Below are positions 1 to 6,812 of a stretch of 11,722 nt of DNA, piece by piece. The first letter of the stretch is position 1. Each line of letters starts with the position of its first letter. The stretch covers positions 1-11,722 of the forward strand of contig CAZXRQ010000056.1 in the NCBI GenBank assembly GCA_964642795.1, written 5' to 3'. The stretch is from JAVVVD01 sp964642795 (lineage in GTDB: Bacteria > Bacillota > Clostridia > Christensenellales > CAG-138). Made by a program: the position numbers and the translations under genes. The notes under the pieces are model-generated. The model did no database searches. It worked only from the letters and a program-made list of their open reading frames with translations, and had not been told where the DNA came from.

Positions 1-83
1 CCGAGAACACAGCAAGGGCATCGTTAATTTGTATCAACGCCTATGTTGTTACGCACCGGAGATGACAGGACTTTAACCCTGTG

Positions 84-112
84 TATTGACTTGTTCCCGC
101 GAACGGATAAAA
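84..112 (+). repeat. Palindromic direct repeat, copy A
   Basis: This 29-bp unit matches the unit at 158-186 at 26 of 29 positions, with a 74-bp offset. It starts TATTGAC and contains the dyad GTTC-CCGC-GAAC (93-104), followed by GGATAAAA. Its function is unknown. It could be a protein-binding site or the end of a decayed mobile element. The first eight bases of the window (CCGAGAAC) match positions 171-178 of the other copy, so a further partial copy probably ends at the window edge. Confidence 0.6.
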
Positions 113-121
113 ACAGTAGAA

Positions 122-137
122 CTGTCCCCTCGAACAG
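122..137 (+). repeat. Degenerate third copy of the palindromic repeat
   Basis: CTGTCCCCTCGAACAG resembles the core of the two better copies: CTGT, then CCC, then GAAC in the same order. Its outer arms CTGT/ACAG are complementary. It lies between copies A and B. It is weak on its own and is listed only because of its neighbours. Confidence 0.3.
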
Positions 138-157
138 AACACCCCCATAAAAACCAC

Positions 158-186
158 TATTGACCTGTTCCCGAGAACGGACAAAA
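158..186 (+). repeat. Palindromic direct repeat, copy B
   Basis: This is the second copy of the TATTGAC/GTTCCCG..GAACGG unit and differs from copy A at three positions (165, 174, 182). The dyad is CTGTTC-CCGA-GAACGG (165-180), six pairs counting one T-G wobble. TTGAC resembles a -35 box, but I find no matching -10 box at the right distance. Confidence 0.6.
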
Positions 187-204
187 CGAAAAATACATAC
201 CAGA

Positions 205-438
205 CATCAAGGTGATGCTATCGTTCCATGTGGAAACGGTGGTACTGCTTCAACGGGAGAGCTGACCGTCTACGCACGTGACGGCGCATCGGTTCGCTTT
301 ACGCAGATTTTCTGCAATGACGCCGATCATTTCAAAAGCCATATGAAGAAGGAAGCGCACCGAGGGCTGAAATCTCCCATAATGCAAACTAAAAGAGGCT
401 TCTCTGCCCAGAAGCCTCTTTACACGTCCGTCCGATAG
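205..438 (+). pseudogene. Decayed coding fragment, unknown protein
   Basis: A plus-strand frame stays open to TAG at 436-438. Codons at about 265-372 look coding and give a strand-then-helix stretch, ELTVYARDGASVRFTQIF followed by CNDADHFKSHMKKEAHRGL. I do not recognise it. No credible start exists: the only in-frame initiator is a TTG at 160 inside repeat copy B, with no ribosome site. The last codons run through a perfect terminator hairpin (392-421), which a real gene would not normally encode. I read it as a remnant lacking both natural ends; a chance open frame is the alternative. Confidence 0.35.
392..421 (+). terminator. Strong bidirectional hairpin
   Basis: A perfect 12-bp stem, AAAGAGGCTTCT paired with AGAAGCCTCTTT, closes a 6-nt loop (CTGCCC). 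A-rich and T-rich flanks on either side suit Rho-independent termination in both directions. On the plus strand it ends the decayed fragment before it. On the minus strand it could back up termination of the signalling operon, which ends at 635 without a convincing terminator of its own. Confidence 0.7.
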
Positions 439-485
439 AGTTTTGCGTCAACAAAAAAGTAGTTCGTTTGCTTTGGAGGAAAACA

Positions 486-551
486 ATGAAGAATACTGCA
501 GTTACATCGGACGGCTCAGAGATAACACTTTCTGTTTACCTCTTGTTATGA
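486..551 (+). CDS. 21-codon small ORF with a good ribosome site
   Basis: ATG at 486 is preceded by GGAGG (475-479) at 6-nt spacing and ends at TGA 549-551. The predicted peptide begins MKNTAVTSDGSEITLS and ends in VYLLL. No domain is recognisable. It may be a real small protein, a leader peptide, or the surviving start of a lost gene, since nothing follows on the plus strand. Part of it (506-514, ATCGGACGG) is complementary to 428-436 upstream of the ribosome site, so the transcript could fold across its own initiation region. I see no clear promoter. Confidence 0.3.
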   Translation: MKNTAVTSDGSEITLSVYLLL

Positions 552-634
552 TATTAACACTGTATATAGTGGAAAGCAAGCGATTTTATAGCACAATATG
601 CTGAATTCAAAGATTATTCATAATCATTCCCCTG
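552..634. other. AT-rich intergenic stretch downstream of the signalling operon
   Basis: It contains two short dyads: CACT-GTATAT-AGTG (558-571) and GATTAT-TC-ATAATC (612-625). The second lies just beyond the stop codon of the radical SAM gene but is AT-only with no T-run, so it is a poor terminator. I see nothing else here. Confidence 0.4.
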
Positions 635-1513
635 CTATTCGCACACGCCATCGAATACCGGCGTATATTCCTCCAGCGCCGAATCCAGCTGCTGTATCAA
701 AACATTTTCAAATCCGAGGTAACAGCTGTATTCCACCGCCCGGTCGTACTCCCGCCTGGTCAGCCGGCGGTCAAGCGGCGGTTTCACAGCACGATGGCAG
801 GGATAATACTGACCCATAAGCGAAATATAGGTGCCGGGCGGCATTTCGTCATTCAAAAAGTCCAGCACGCGTCGTGTCTCATCCACATAGCCGGGCAAAA
901 CAAGATGGCGTACAAGCACGCCCCGCACTGCCAAACCGTCCCTGAGCATAAGCGTACCGCATTGACGCTGCATCTCCAGCACGGCAGGGCGCGCAAACTC
1001 AAAATAATCCGCTGCGCCCGAACAGCGCTGCGCGGCCGCTGTCGAAGCATACTTCAGATCCGGCAGGTATATATCCACTATCCCCTCAAGGCGTCTTAGC
1101 GTATCCACCTTTTCGTATGCGTTGGTGTTGTATACGATTGGCACATGCAGCCCCTCTGCACGTGCGCGGTATACGGCGGAAATTATTACGTCAATGTGCG
1201 CGCCCGGCGTAACGAGGTTTATGTTGTGGGCGCCCAATTCCTGCAAGCGCAGCATAATATCGCATAAACGCGCCGCATCCGCCGGTTCACCAACCATGCT
1301 ATGGTTGATGGCGTGGTTTTGGCAAAACACGCAGTCAAGATTGCAGCCGCACATAAATATGGTGCCGGAGCCGTGCGTGCCGCTGATATACGGCTCCTCC
1401 CACATATGCAGCGCAGCGCGGGCGATGTTTGGCAGCGCAAGCGCCCCGCAGTACCCGGCAGCGGATGTTCTGTCCACGCCGCATTCCCTCGGGCACAGCA
1501 TACAGCGGCTCAT
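635..1513 (-). CDS. Radical SAM protein, PflA-like (COG1313 type)
   Basis: This 292-residue protein has the radical SAM cluster motif C57-NLD-C61-VF-C64, which binds the 4Fe-4S cluster that cleaves S-adenosylmethionine. A second N-terminal cysteine set (C4, C7, C11, C22, in a CxLCPRxCxVxR...GxC pattern) is typical of the group annotated as putative pyruvate-formate-lyase activating enzymes. Members of this group are about 290-300 residues, so it looks full length. The true substrate of these stand-alone proteins is generally unknown, and no glycyl-radical enzyme is in the window. Its ATG overlaps the TGA of histidine kinase 1 in an ATGA junction, with an AAGGGG-like ribosome site in the kinase tail, so it is the last gene of the signalling operon. 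The family call is firm; the PFL-activase function is not. Confidence 0.9.
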   Translation of the reverse strand: MSRCMLCPRECGVDRTSAAGYCGALALPNIARAALHMWEEPYISGTHGSGTIFMCGCNLDCVFCQNHAINHSMVGEPADAARLCDIMLRLQELGAHNINLVTPGAHIDVIISAVYRARAEGLHVPIVYNTNAYEKVDTLRRLEGIVDIYLPDLKYASTAAAQRCSGAADYFEFARPAVLEMQRQCGTLMLRDGLAVRGVLVRHLVLPGYVDETRRVLDFLNDEMPPGTYISLMGQYYPCHRAVKPPLDRRLTRREYDRAVEYSCYLGFENVLIQQLDSALEEYTPVFDGVCE

Positions 1514-3435
1514 TTGTCGCCCCTTCGTTTTTTGGGTTCCGGCTTGGGTTTGGGCGGTTGGTCTATCACCTCGTACTTAGCATCCACTATGCGCTCAAGC
1601 GGCCTTTCCTTATCCTGCTGTTCCACGGGCTGCACTGGGGCGGTATGCTTCTCAGTTATCGGGCCCAGCGCGATGGCGTTGGAAACGTACTTTTTCAGCG
1701 TTATCGTGAAGCAAGTACCCTTGCCCAGCTCGCTGTCCACCGTGATGGCCTCACCCAGCTTGTCCATTATGTATTGCGCGATGGAAAGCCCAAGTCCGGT
1801 GCCGCCCTCGTTGCGGGATTTGTCCACCTTATAGAAGCGCTCGAATATGTGTGGCAGATCCGCCTCCGGTATGCCGCAGCCCGTATCGGCCACGCTCAAA
1901 AGCAGCCTTTCGCCGTCCCGTACGGTTATGGTGATGGAACCGCCCGCGGGCGTATAGTGCATGGCGTTATCCAGCAATATAACCAGCACCTGCTCGATGC
2001 GGTCCGGATCGGTAAACGCATCCGGCATATCCGGGGCATCCACGATGAGCTCTATGCCCTTTTCGGCGGCGGTTTTTGTATAGCTGCCCGCAAGGTCGTT
2101 AACCAGCGCGCTTATGTCGGCTTTGGACAGCTCTATATACTCGCTGCCGGATTGCAGTCGGGAAAGCATCATCATATCGCTGATAAGCCGGGAAAGCCGC
2201 ATCACCTCATGCAGCATGATATGATAATATCGCTGCACGTCCGCCTCGTCCTTTACCATGCCGTCCACCAGCGGCTCCAGCAGCCCTCGCACGGCGGTTA
2301 GCGGCGTTCTAAGCTCGTGGGATACGTTCGCAACGTATTCACGGCGCATGGTCTCAAGCCGCTCCACCTCCGTCATATCCTTAAAAAGGCCCACAACGCC
2401 CGTACGCTCACCCTCGTCGGTACACACGGGGGATATGCTTATCCACAGCGTCCTGTCGCCGGTGGTAGGATATGTGATGGTCTGCGGGGAGCCGGATATG
2501 AACACCTCGTCAAACGCCTTCCATACCAGCTCGTCGGTGATCAGCTCCTCGCGCTTCTCCACGTTCACCGCGCCAAACATACGCATGAGCGCCCCGTTAT
2601 AGTGCGTGAGCATACCCAGGCTGTCCGTCGCGGCCACGCCGTCGGTAAGACTTTGCAAGATTTCGTTCAGCTGGCTCTTTTCCGAGCTAAGCTGATGTAT
2701 TGTTTCGGACAACGCAGCGCACAGGCCGTTCAGCGCGCGCGCAAGCACGCCGACCTCTCCCGCCTGGTTTTCGTCGGCGCGAATATCGAAATTACCTTTG
2801 GATATCTGTATTGCAACCTCGCTCATCTCGTGCAGCGGATCCGTCATTCTGCGCACCTGCAGCGACGCTATTACCATTATCACCGGCAACACCACCAGCA
2901 CCGTCCAAAACAGCGAGTTGGTCAGCCTTGTGGTGGCGTCTGTGACCTCCTGTATAGATTTGATTATCAGCACGCCGCCTATGGTCTCGCCCTGTTCATT
3001 TACGATTGGTACGCCCACCGCCAGCACAGAGCCTACTCCCTCTATGCGCGTACTGTCGGTGCGCACCTCGTTCCCGGCGAGCATACCGGCCACCTCGTCG
3101 GACATGGCGCTAAGCGCATCATCCTCGGTAAGGCCGGCTATAGCGTTATTGCTATGCTCAACCTGTCCGTCCGGCCCCAGAATAACGGTGGTAGCGCCGG
3201 CGGCGCGCATAAGCGTATCCGACATACGCTCAAACGCGCCGTCGCTTATCTCGCCATTTTCATGCTCCATGACAAGCTGGGTGACGGCCACCGCCTTGGG
3301 CATCATTTCTTCAAGCTTTATTTTTAAATAGATATCGCGGCTTAGCACCGTATAGCCGGCCACCATGAAGGAAAATGCCAGCAGCATGACCAGCAGCAGC
3401 GCAACCAGCAAGCGCCTCAAAAACACGCTTTGCAT
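1510..3435 (-). CDS. Sensor histidine kinase 1 (PhoR/WalK-like)
   Basis: A 641-residue membrane sensor kinase that should autophosphorylate on His and pass phosphate to the adjacent regulator. Domains: TM1 about 8-29; extracytoplasmic sensor about 30-172; TM2 about 174-193; HAMP about 194-247; PAS about 255-360; HisKA with H373 in VSHELRTP; HATPase with N-box N490, DTGCGIP (517-523), F-box FERFYKVD and GGTGLGL (544-550). All catalytic motifs are intact. A roughly 60-residue charged, proline-rich tail follows the ATPase fold, which is unusual. The ATG at 3435 is chosen over TTG at 3438 because GAGGT lies 6 nt upstream of the ATG but only 3 nt from the TTG. The junction with the regulator is TGATG, implying coupled translation. 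The signal is unknown. Confidence 0.95.
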   Translation of the reverse strand: MQSVFLRRLLVALLLVMLLAFSFMVAGYTVLSRDIYLKIKLEEMMPKAVAVTQLVMEHENGEISDGAFERMSDTLMRAAGATTVILGPDGQVEHSNNAIAGLTEDDALSAMSDEVAGMLAGNEVRTDSTRIEGVGSVLAVGVPIVNEQGETIGGVLIIKSIQEVTDATTRLTNSLFWTVLVVLPVIMVIASLQVRRMTDPLHEMSEVAIQISKGNFDIRADENQAGEVGVLARALNGLCAALSETIHQLSSEKSQLNEILQSLTDGVAATDSLGMLTHYNGALMRMFGAVNVEKREELITDELVWKAFDEVFISGSPQTITYPTTGDRTLWISISPVCTDEGERTGVVGLFKDMTEVERLETMRREYVANVSHELRTPLTAVRGLLEPLVDGMVKDEADVQRYYHIMLHEVMRLSRLISDMMMLSRLQSGSEYIELSKADISALVNDLAGSYTKTAAEKGIELIVDAPDMPDAFTDPDRIEQVLVILLDNAMHYTPAGGSITITVRDGERLLLSVADTGCGIPEADLPHIFERFYKVDKSRNEGGTGLGLSIAQYIMDKLGEAITVDSELGKGTCFTITLKKYVSNAIALGPITEKHTAPVQPVEQQDKERPLERIVDAKYEVIDQPPKPKPEPKKRRGDK

Positions 3436-4121
3436 CAATCTACCTCGAATTTATATCCTACCCCGTATATGGTCTTTATGCTCCAGTTTAGGCCGGTATT
3501 ATCCAGTTTGGCTCGGATGCGCTTTATATGCGTATCCACCGTGCGCGTTTCGCCCGCAAAATCATAGCCCCAAACCTTGTTCAAGAGCTGCTCGCGTGTA
3601 AACACCTGCCCCGGATTGGAAGCAAGCATATAGAGTATCTCGATTTCCTTCGGCGTACATACGATAGGCTTGCCATGCAGCGTTACGGTGTAGCTCTTTA
3701 TGTCGATTGCCAACTCCTGATGCGTTACCACGCCGGAATCGTTGGACTGCTTCTGCTCGTTGGTACGGCGCAGCACCGCCTTTATACGGGCTACCACCTC
3801 GCGCGGGCTGAACGGCTTTACTATGTAATCGTCCGCGCCCAGCTCCAGCCCCAGTATGCGGTCTATCTCCTCGCCCTTTGCGGTAAGCATGATTATTGGC
3901 ACGCTGGATTTTTTGCGTATCTCCTTACAAGCATCAGTACCGGACATTCGCGGCATCATTATATCCAGCACACACAGCGCCGTATCCGAATCTATGCTGT
4001 CCACAGCGGCGGCCCCGTCATATACGTCCACGGTCTCAAAGCCCTCGGCCTTTAAGTATATCCCCAATGATTCATGTACGATCTTATCATCGTCCGCCAC
4101 GAGTATCTTATTTGCGGCCAT
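3435..4121 (-). CDS. Response regulator 1, OmpR/PhoB family
   Basis: A 228-residue cytoplasmic transcription factor. The receiver domain (about 4-117) has the acidic pocket DDD (10-12), phospho-acceptor D53 in VLDIMMP, T80 and K102 (VKPF). A winged-helix DNA-binding domain fills about 130-226, with the usual TREQLL, VDTHIKRIRAKL and YGVGYKFE elements. GGAGG (4131-4135) sits 9 nt before the ATG. It is followed directly by its partner kinase. It closely resembles regulator 2 at 5948, notably VPIIMLTAKGEEID and the LGLELGADDYIVKPFS stretch. Target genes are unknown; autoregulation from the promoter just upstream is a reasonable inference. Confidence 0.95.
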   Translation of the reverse strand: MAANKILVADDDKIVHESLGIYLKAEGFETVDVYDGAAAVDSIDSDTALCVLDIMMPRMSGTDACKEIRKKSSVPIIMLTAKGEEIDRILGLELGADDYIVKPFSPREVVARIKAVLRRTNEQKQSNDSGVVTHQELAIDIKSYTVTLHGKPIVCTPKEIEILYMLASNPGQVFTREQLLNKVWGYDFAGETRTVDTHIKRIRAKLDNTGLNWSIKTIYGVGYKFEVD

Positions 4122-4152
4122 GTGTATATACCTCCGTCATCTTTATATTCGA

Positions 4153-4158
4153 ATTATA
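4153..4158 (-). promoter_or_regulatory. Internal promoter for regulator 1 (extended -10)
   Basis: On the minus strand the sequence reads TGCTATAAT: a perfect -10 box with the TGn extension. No good -35 box lies 16-18 bp upstream, as is usual for extended -10 promoters. The predicted start near 4146 would give a leader of about 25 nt that includes the GGAGG at 4131-4135. This would let the downstream pair be expressed independently of the first pair. Confidence 0.55.
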
Positions 4159-4162
4159 GCAC

Positions 4163-4196
4163 AAAGCGGCGCGCGCTTCATCAGCATTGCCGCTTT
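4163..4196. promoter_or_regulatory. 8-bp inverted repeat between the two kinase/regulator pairs
   Basis: AAAGCGGC (4163-4170) and GCCGCTTT (4189-4196) are perfectly complementary across 18 nt. On the minus strand the hairpin lies after the stop codon of kinase 2 and immediately upstream of the -10 box of regulator 1. It could be an attenuating terminator for the upstream transcript, although its T-tract is short, or an operator. The sequence alone does not decide. Confidence 0.4.
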
Positions 4197-4226
4197 TTCA
4201 CACAATATCCCCACTTCGCCAGCATA

Positions 4227-5951
4227 TCAGCTCAGCTCCTCGCTCAACGTAAAGGTAAAGGTAACCACACCGTCCTCCGAAGCGGCGGCTATGCTTTCGC
4301 CCATCGCCGCAATGACCTCACGCGCTATGGCCAGTCCCAGCCCCGTGCCGCCTCCGGAATGCGATTTATCGGCCTTGTAGAAGCGGTCGAACACATGCGC
4401 TATATCGCTTTTGGATATTTCGCCGTTGTTTGAAACGCTCACTGCAAGCTTTGCACCGCGCCGGGCAAGCCGCACCCTGATATCTCCGTCCGCAGCGTGG
4501 GTTATGGCGTTATCCACAAGTGCTACCAGCACCTGCTCCGCGCGATCCTCGTTGGTATGCGCATACACCCTTTGCTCCGGCATATCGAGTAATATCTCCA
4601 TGCCCCGCGCTTTGGCTGCTTCACGGAATCTATCCGATGCTTCCAGCAGCATATCCGTTATGCACACTCGCCCAAGTTTTATACTTGCCGAGCCGCTCTG
4701 CAGGCGCGACAGCTCCAGCAGATCATCTATCAGCCGGGAAAGCCGCATGGTCTCATGCAGTATGTTGGCATAGTAGCGCGCCTTGTCTGCATCGTTATCC
4801 AGCATGTTGTCATTAAGCGCATCGGCAAGGCCGCGTATACATGAAAGCGGCGTCCTCAGCTCATGCGAAACGTTTGCCACATATTCGCGGCGGGTCTGCT
4901 CCAGCCTGATGGCCTCCGTAACATCGCGTATCAGCATTACGGCGCCTTCAAGCGCGCCGTCGCCACGCTCGAGTAACGCCACTGACAGGCTGAGCACCGC
5001 CTCCCCCACCTCCACGCTTATGCCGGAGGAATTCACGTCGTCCTCTGACAGCGGCACCTTCACACCGTGCGCTTTGAGCAGGCTGGCAGGGTCGTCTCCC
5101 GCCTCTCCTCCAAGCAGCTTGACCGCCGCGGGGTTATACTGGATTATGCGGCCCTGCGCATCGCAGGCAATTATGCCTTCTCGCAGGCCGTCCATCACCG
5201 CCTTAATACGGTTGCGTTCGAAGGTGAGGTTGGCTATCGTTGTGGAAAGCTCGCAGGAAAGGTGATTAAGCGACTGTCCAAGCTGCGCTATCTCAACGCT
5301 TCCTCTGCCTTCCGCCCGCGCGGAAAAATCGCCCTGCGCCATGCTGTTGGCAACGGCGCTCATCTGCTTAAGCGGCGTGGTAAGCCTGCGCGATACCAAA
5401 TATACCGGCAGAGCCATCACGGTAAGCACCGCAAGCATACTCACAAGAAGTGAAATCGTTAAGCTGTTTGTGGCCGCGGCTACCTCCTCCACAGGCTTGA
5501 TCAAAAAAACCGCCGCAAGCACGTTGCCGTAGCGGCTTACCGCCGGTTCACCAATTATTACGCCGGCGGAGGATACGGTATCCGGCTCATATACGCTTGA
5601 GCCTGCAAGCACCGTGCTCACATAACCCTGCAGCTCCGTAGCGTTCATATCGGCAAGCCCTGCCGGCTGCACGATAAGCTCGCCATTCGCATAAAACACG
5701 TATACGGATGCATCCCATATCCTGTATTCGGAGGAAACAGCGCGCATGTAGTCCACCTCGCCGACATAGCCCTGCAAATACTCAGCGGTAAGGTTGGCTA
5801 TGAATTCGGCGCGCGGCAGCAGCTCCTGCGCCTTCATGCTGGAAAGCTTCGCGCGGCCATAGTAACCGAACGCAAGCGCGGTAAGCACGGCGCTCAGCAG
5901 CACGGTAAGCAGCACCAGCGCAAGTATCTTGGTTATGAACCGTTGCTTCAT
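4227..5951 (-). CDS. Sensor histidine kinase 2 (PhoR/WalK-like)
   Basis: A 574-residue membrane sensor kinase: TM1 about 7-31; extracytoplasmic sensor about 32-160; TM2 about 164-187; HAMP about 187-240; PAS-like segment about 248-350; HisKA with H363 in VSHELRTP; ATPase with N-box N481, F-box FDRFYKADK and GGTGLGL (534-540). The G1 box reads VSNNGEI, with Asn where Asp is most common; this variant occurs in active kinases of the type. It shares YVANVSHELRTPL and the LSRLQSGS stretch with kinase 1 but lacks the long C-terminal tail. Its ATG overlaps the TGA of regulator 2 (ATGA), so the pair is translationally coupled. The signal is unknown. Confidence 0.95.
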   Translation of the reverse strand: MKQRFITKILALVLLTVLLSAVLTALAFGYYGRAKLSSMKAQELLPRAEFIANLTAEYLQGYVGEVDYMRAVSSEYRIWDASVYVFYANGELIVQPAGLADMNATELQGYVSTVLAGSSVYEPDTVSSAGVIIGEPAVSRYGNVLAAVFLIKPVEEVAAATNSLTISLLVSMLAVLTVMALPVYLVSRRLTTPLKQMSAVANSMAQGDFSARAEGRGSVEIAQLGQSLNHLSCELSTTIANLTFERNRIKAVMDGLREGIIACDAQGRIIQYNPAAVKLLGGEAGDDPASLLKAHGVKVPLSEDDVNSSGISVEVGEAVLSLSVALLERGDGALEGAVMLIRDVTEAIRLEQTRREYVANVSHELRTPLSCIRGLADALNDNMLDNDADKARYYANILHETMRLSRLIDDLLELSRLQSGSASIKLGRVCITDMLLEASDRFREAAKARGMEILLDMPEQRVYAHTNEDRAEQVLVALVDNAITHAADGDIRVRLARRGAKLAVSVSNNGEISKSDIAHVFDRFYKADKSHSGGGTGLGLAIAREVIAAMGESIAAASEDGVVTFTFTLSEELS

Positions 5952-6637
5952 CGATTATCAGCCTCGAATTTATACCCCACTCCGTAGACGGTTTTTATGC
6001 CCCATGCGGTATTATCCGGCAGTTTTTGACGTATTCGTTTGATCTGGGTATCCACGGCGCGCGTATCGCCATAGTAATCATAGCCCCACACCTGGGACAG
6101 CATCTGCTCACGCGTATATACCCTCCCAACGTGCGATGCAAGCAGATACAGTATCTCTACCTCCTTGGGGCTTAGCAGCATATGATCGCCTGCATATCGC
6201 ACGTCGTAATTATCCATATCTATTTCCAACTCGCCAAAGCGCAGCGGACCGCCCGCCTCCTGCTTTGGCATACCGTAGCGGCGCAGTATCGCCTTTATGC
6301 GCGCAACGACCTCTCGGGCGCTGAACGGCTTTACGATATAGTCGTCTGCACCCAGCTCCAGCCCCAGCACGCGGTCTATTTCCTCACCCTTCGCGGTAAG
6401 CATTATTATTGGTACACGGCTTTCATCGCGTATTTCTCGGCATACCTCTATACCGCTTTTCACCGGCATCATAAGATCCAGTATTATCAAATCGGGCTTT
6501 GTTTCGCGATATATCGTTATCGCCTCTCCCCCGTTCAATGCGGAAGAAAAAGTATAGCCCTCGCTTTTTAGATATACTCCTAGCGTTTCATGTATAAGCT
6601 GCTGATCGTCGCAGATAAGTATGTGCTGGGTAGGCAT
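5948..6637 (-). CDS. Response regulator 2, OmpR/PhoB family
   Basis: A 229-residue regulator: receiver domain about 5-118 with acidic DD (10-11), phospho-acceptor D54 in ILDLMMP, T81 and K103; winged-helix domain about 130-228 ending YGVGYKFEADNR. ATG at 6637 is chosen over ATG at 6643 because GAGGTG (6645-6650) is 7 nt from the former and only 1 nt from the latter. A promoter at 6658-6687 predicts a transcript start near 6651, which fits. It is the first gene of the signalling block, followed by its kinase with an ATGA overlap. It is a close paralogue of regulator 1. Confidence 0.95.
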   Translation of the reverse strand: MPTQHILICDDQQLIHETLGVYLKSEGYTFSSALNGGEAITIYRETKPDLIILDLMMPVKSGIEVCREIRDESRVPIIMLTAKGEEIDRVLGLELGADDYIVKPFSAREVVARIKAILRRYGMPKQEAGGPLRFGELEIDMDNYDVRYAGDHMLLSPKEVEILYLLASHVGRVYTREQMLSQVWGYDYYGDTRAVDTQIKRIRQKLPDNTAWGIKTVYGVGYKFEADNR

Positions 6638-6657
6638 AAGCATTCACCTCGATATAG

Positions 6658-6687
6658 ATTATATATTGACGCCGCGCTGTATTTCAA
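6658..6687 (-). promoter_or_regulatory. Promoter of the signalling operon
   Basis: On the minus strand TTGAAA (6687-6682) is followed after 18 bp by TATAAT (6663-6658). The predicted start near 6651 is at the edge of the GAGGTG ribosome site, giving a very short leader to ATG 6637. The -10 box is perfect and the -35 box matches 5 of 6 consensus bases. Confidence 0.65.
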
Positions 6688-6702
6688 TACCCGCGCCCGG
6701 TT

Positions 6703-6728
6703 TGACAACATTGTACTAACTTTTGTCA
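6703..6728. promoter_or_regulatory. Candidate operator dyad in the divergent promoter region
   Basis: TGACAA (6703-6708) and TTGTCA (6723-6728) form a perfect 6-bp inverted repeat with 14 bp between. It lies between the signalling operon and the divergent membrane-protein gene, upstream of the operon's -35 box. OmpR-family regulators usually bind direct rather than inverted repeats, so a different factor or chance is possible. Confidence 0.3.
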
Positions 6729-6751
6729 CATTTAAAATACTATCGTATATC
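6723..6751 (+). promoter_or_regulatory. Possible promoter of the divergent membrane-protein gene
   Basis: TTGTCA (6723-6728) and TATATC (6746-6751) are separated by 17 bp. The -35 box matches 5 of 6 and the -10 box 4 of 6. It would give a leader of about 55 nt before the ATG at 6813. TTGACA at 6702 is a better -35 box but has no -10 partner at normal spacing. Confidence 0.3.
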
Positions 6752-6812
6752 CGCATATCAAAGAATACTTCCTTGCCGGCTGTCAAAACTAACTATGAGG
6801 TGATGTTACGCT

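Noticed and set aside
2..76. Short plus-strand frame from the window edge to TAA at 74-76
   Set aside because: Only 24 codons are visible and the first bases belong to the palindromic repeat; too little to call a gene end.
84..186. CRISPR array
   Set aside because: Only two good repeat units, no uniform spacers, no cas genes, and palindromes unlike a CRISPR repeat.
583..610. Minus-strand promoter TTGAAT-16 bp-TAAAAT reading into the left flank
   Set aside because: No open frame or RNA gene follows it on the minus strand, and the region is AT-rich enough to give such matches by chance.
853..1440. Open frames on both strands inside the radical SAM gene, and similar ones inside the kinases, obg and nth
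   Set aside because: They are other-frame shadows of GC-rich genes without ribosome sites or family features.
635..1513. Naming the radical SAM gene pflA
   Set aside because: The extra N-terminal cysteine motif marks the stand-alone COG1313 group, and no pyruvate formate-lyase gene is nearby.
1510..6637. Naming either pair walKR or phoPR
   Set aside because: The domain order fits several Gram-positive systems and the usual walKR neighbours (walH, walI, htrA) are absent.
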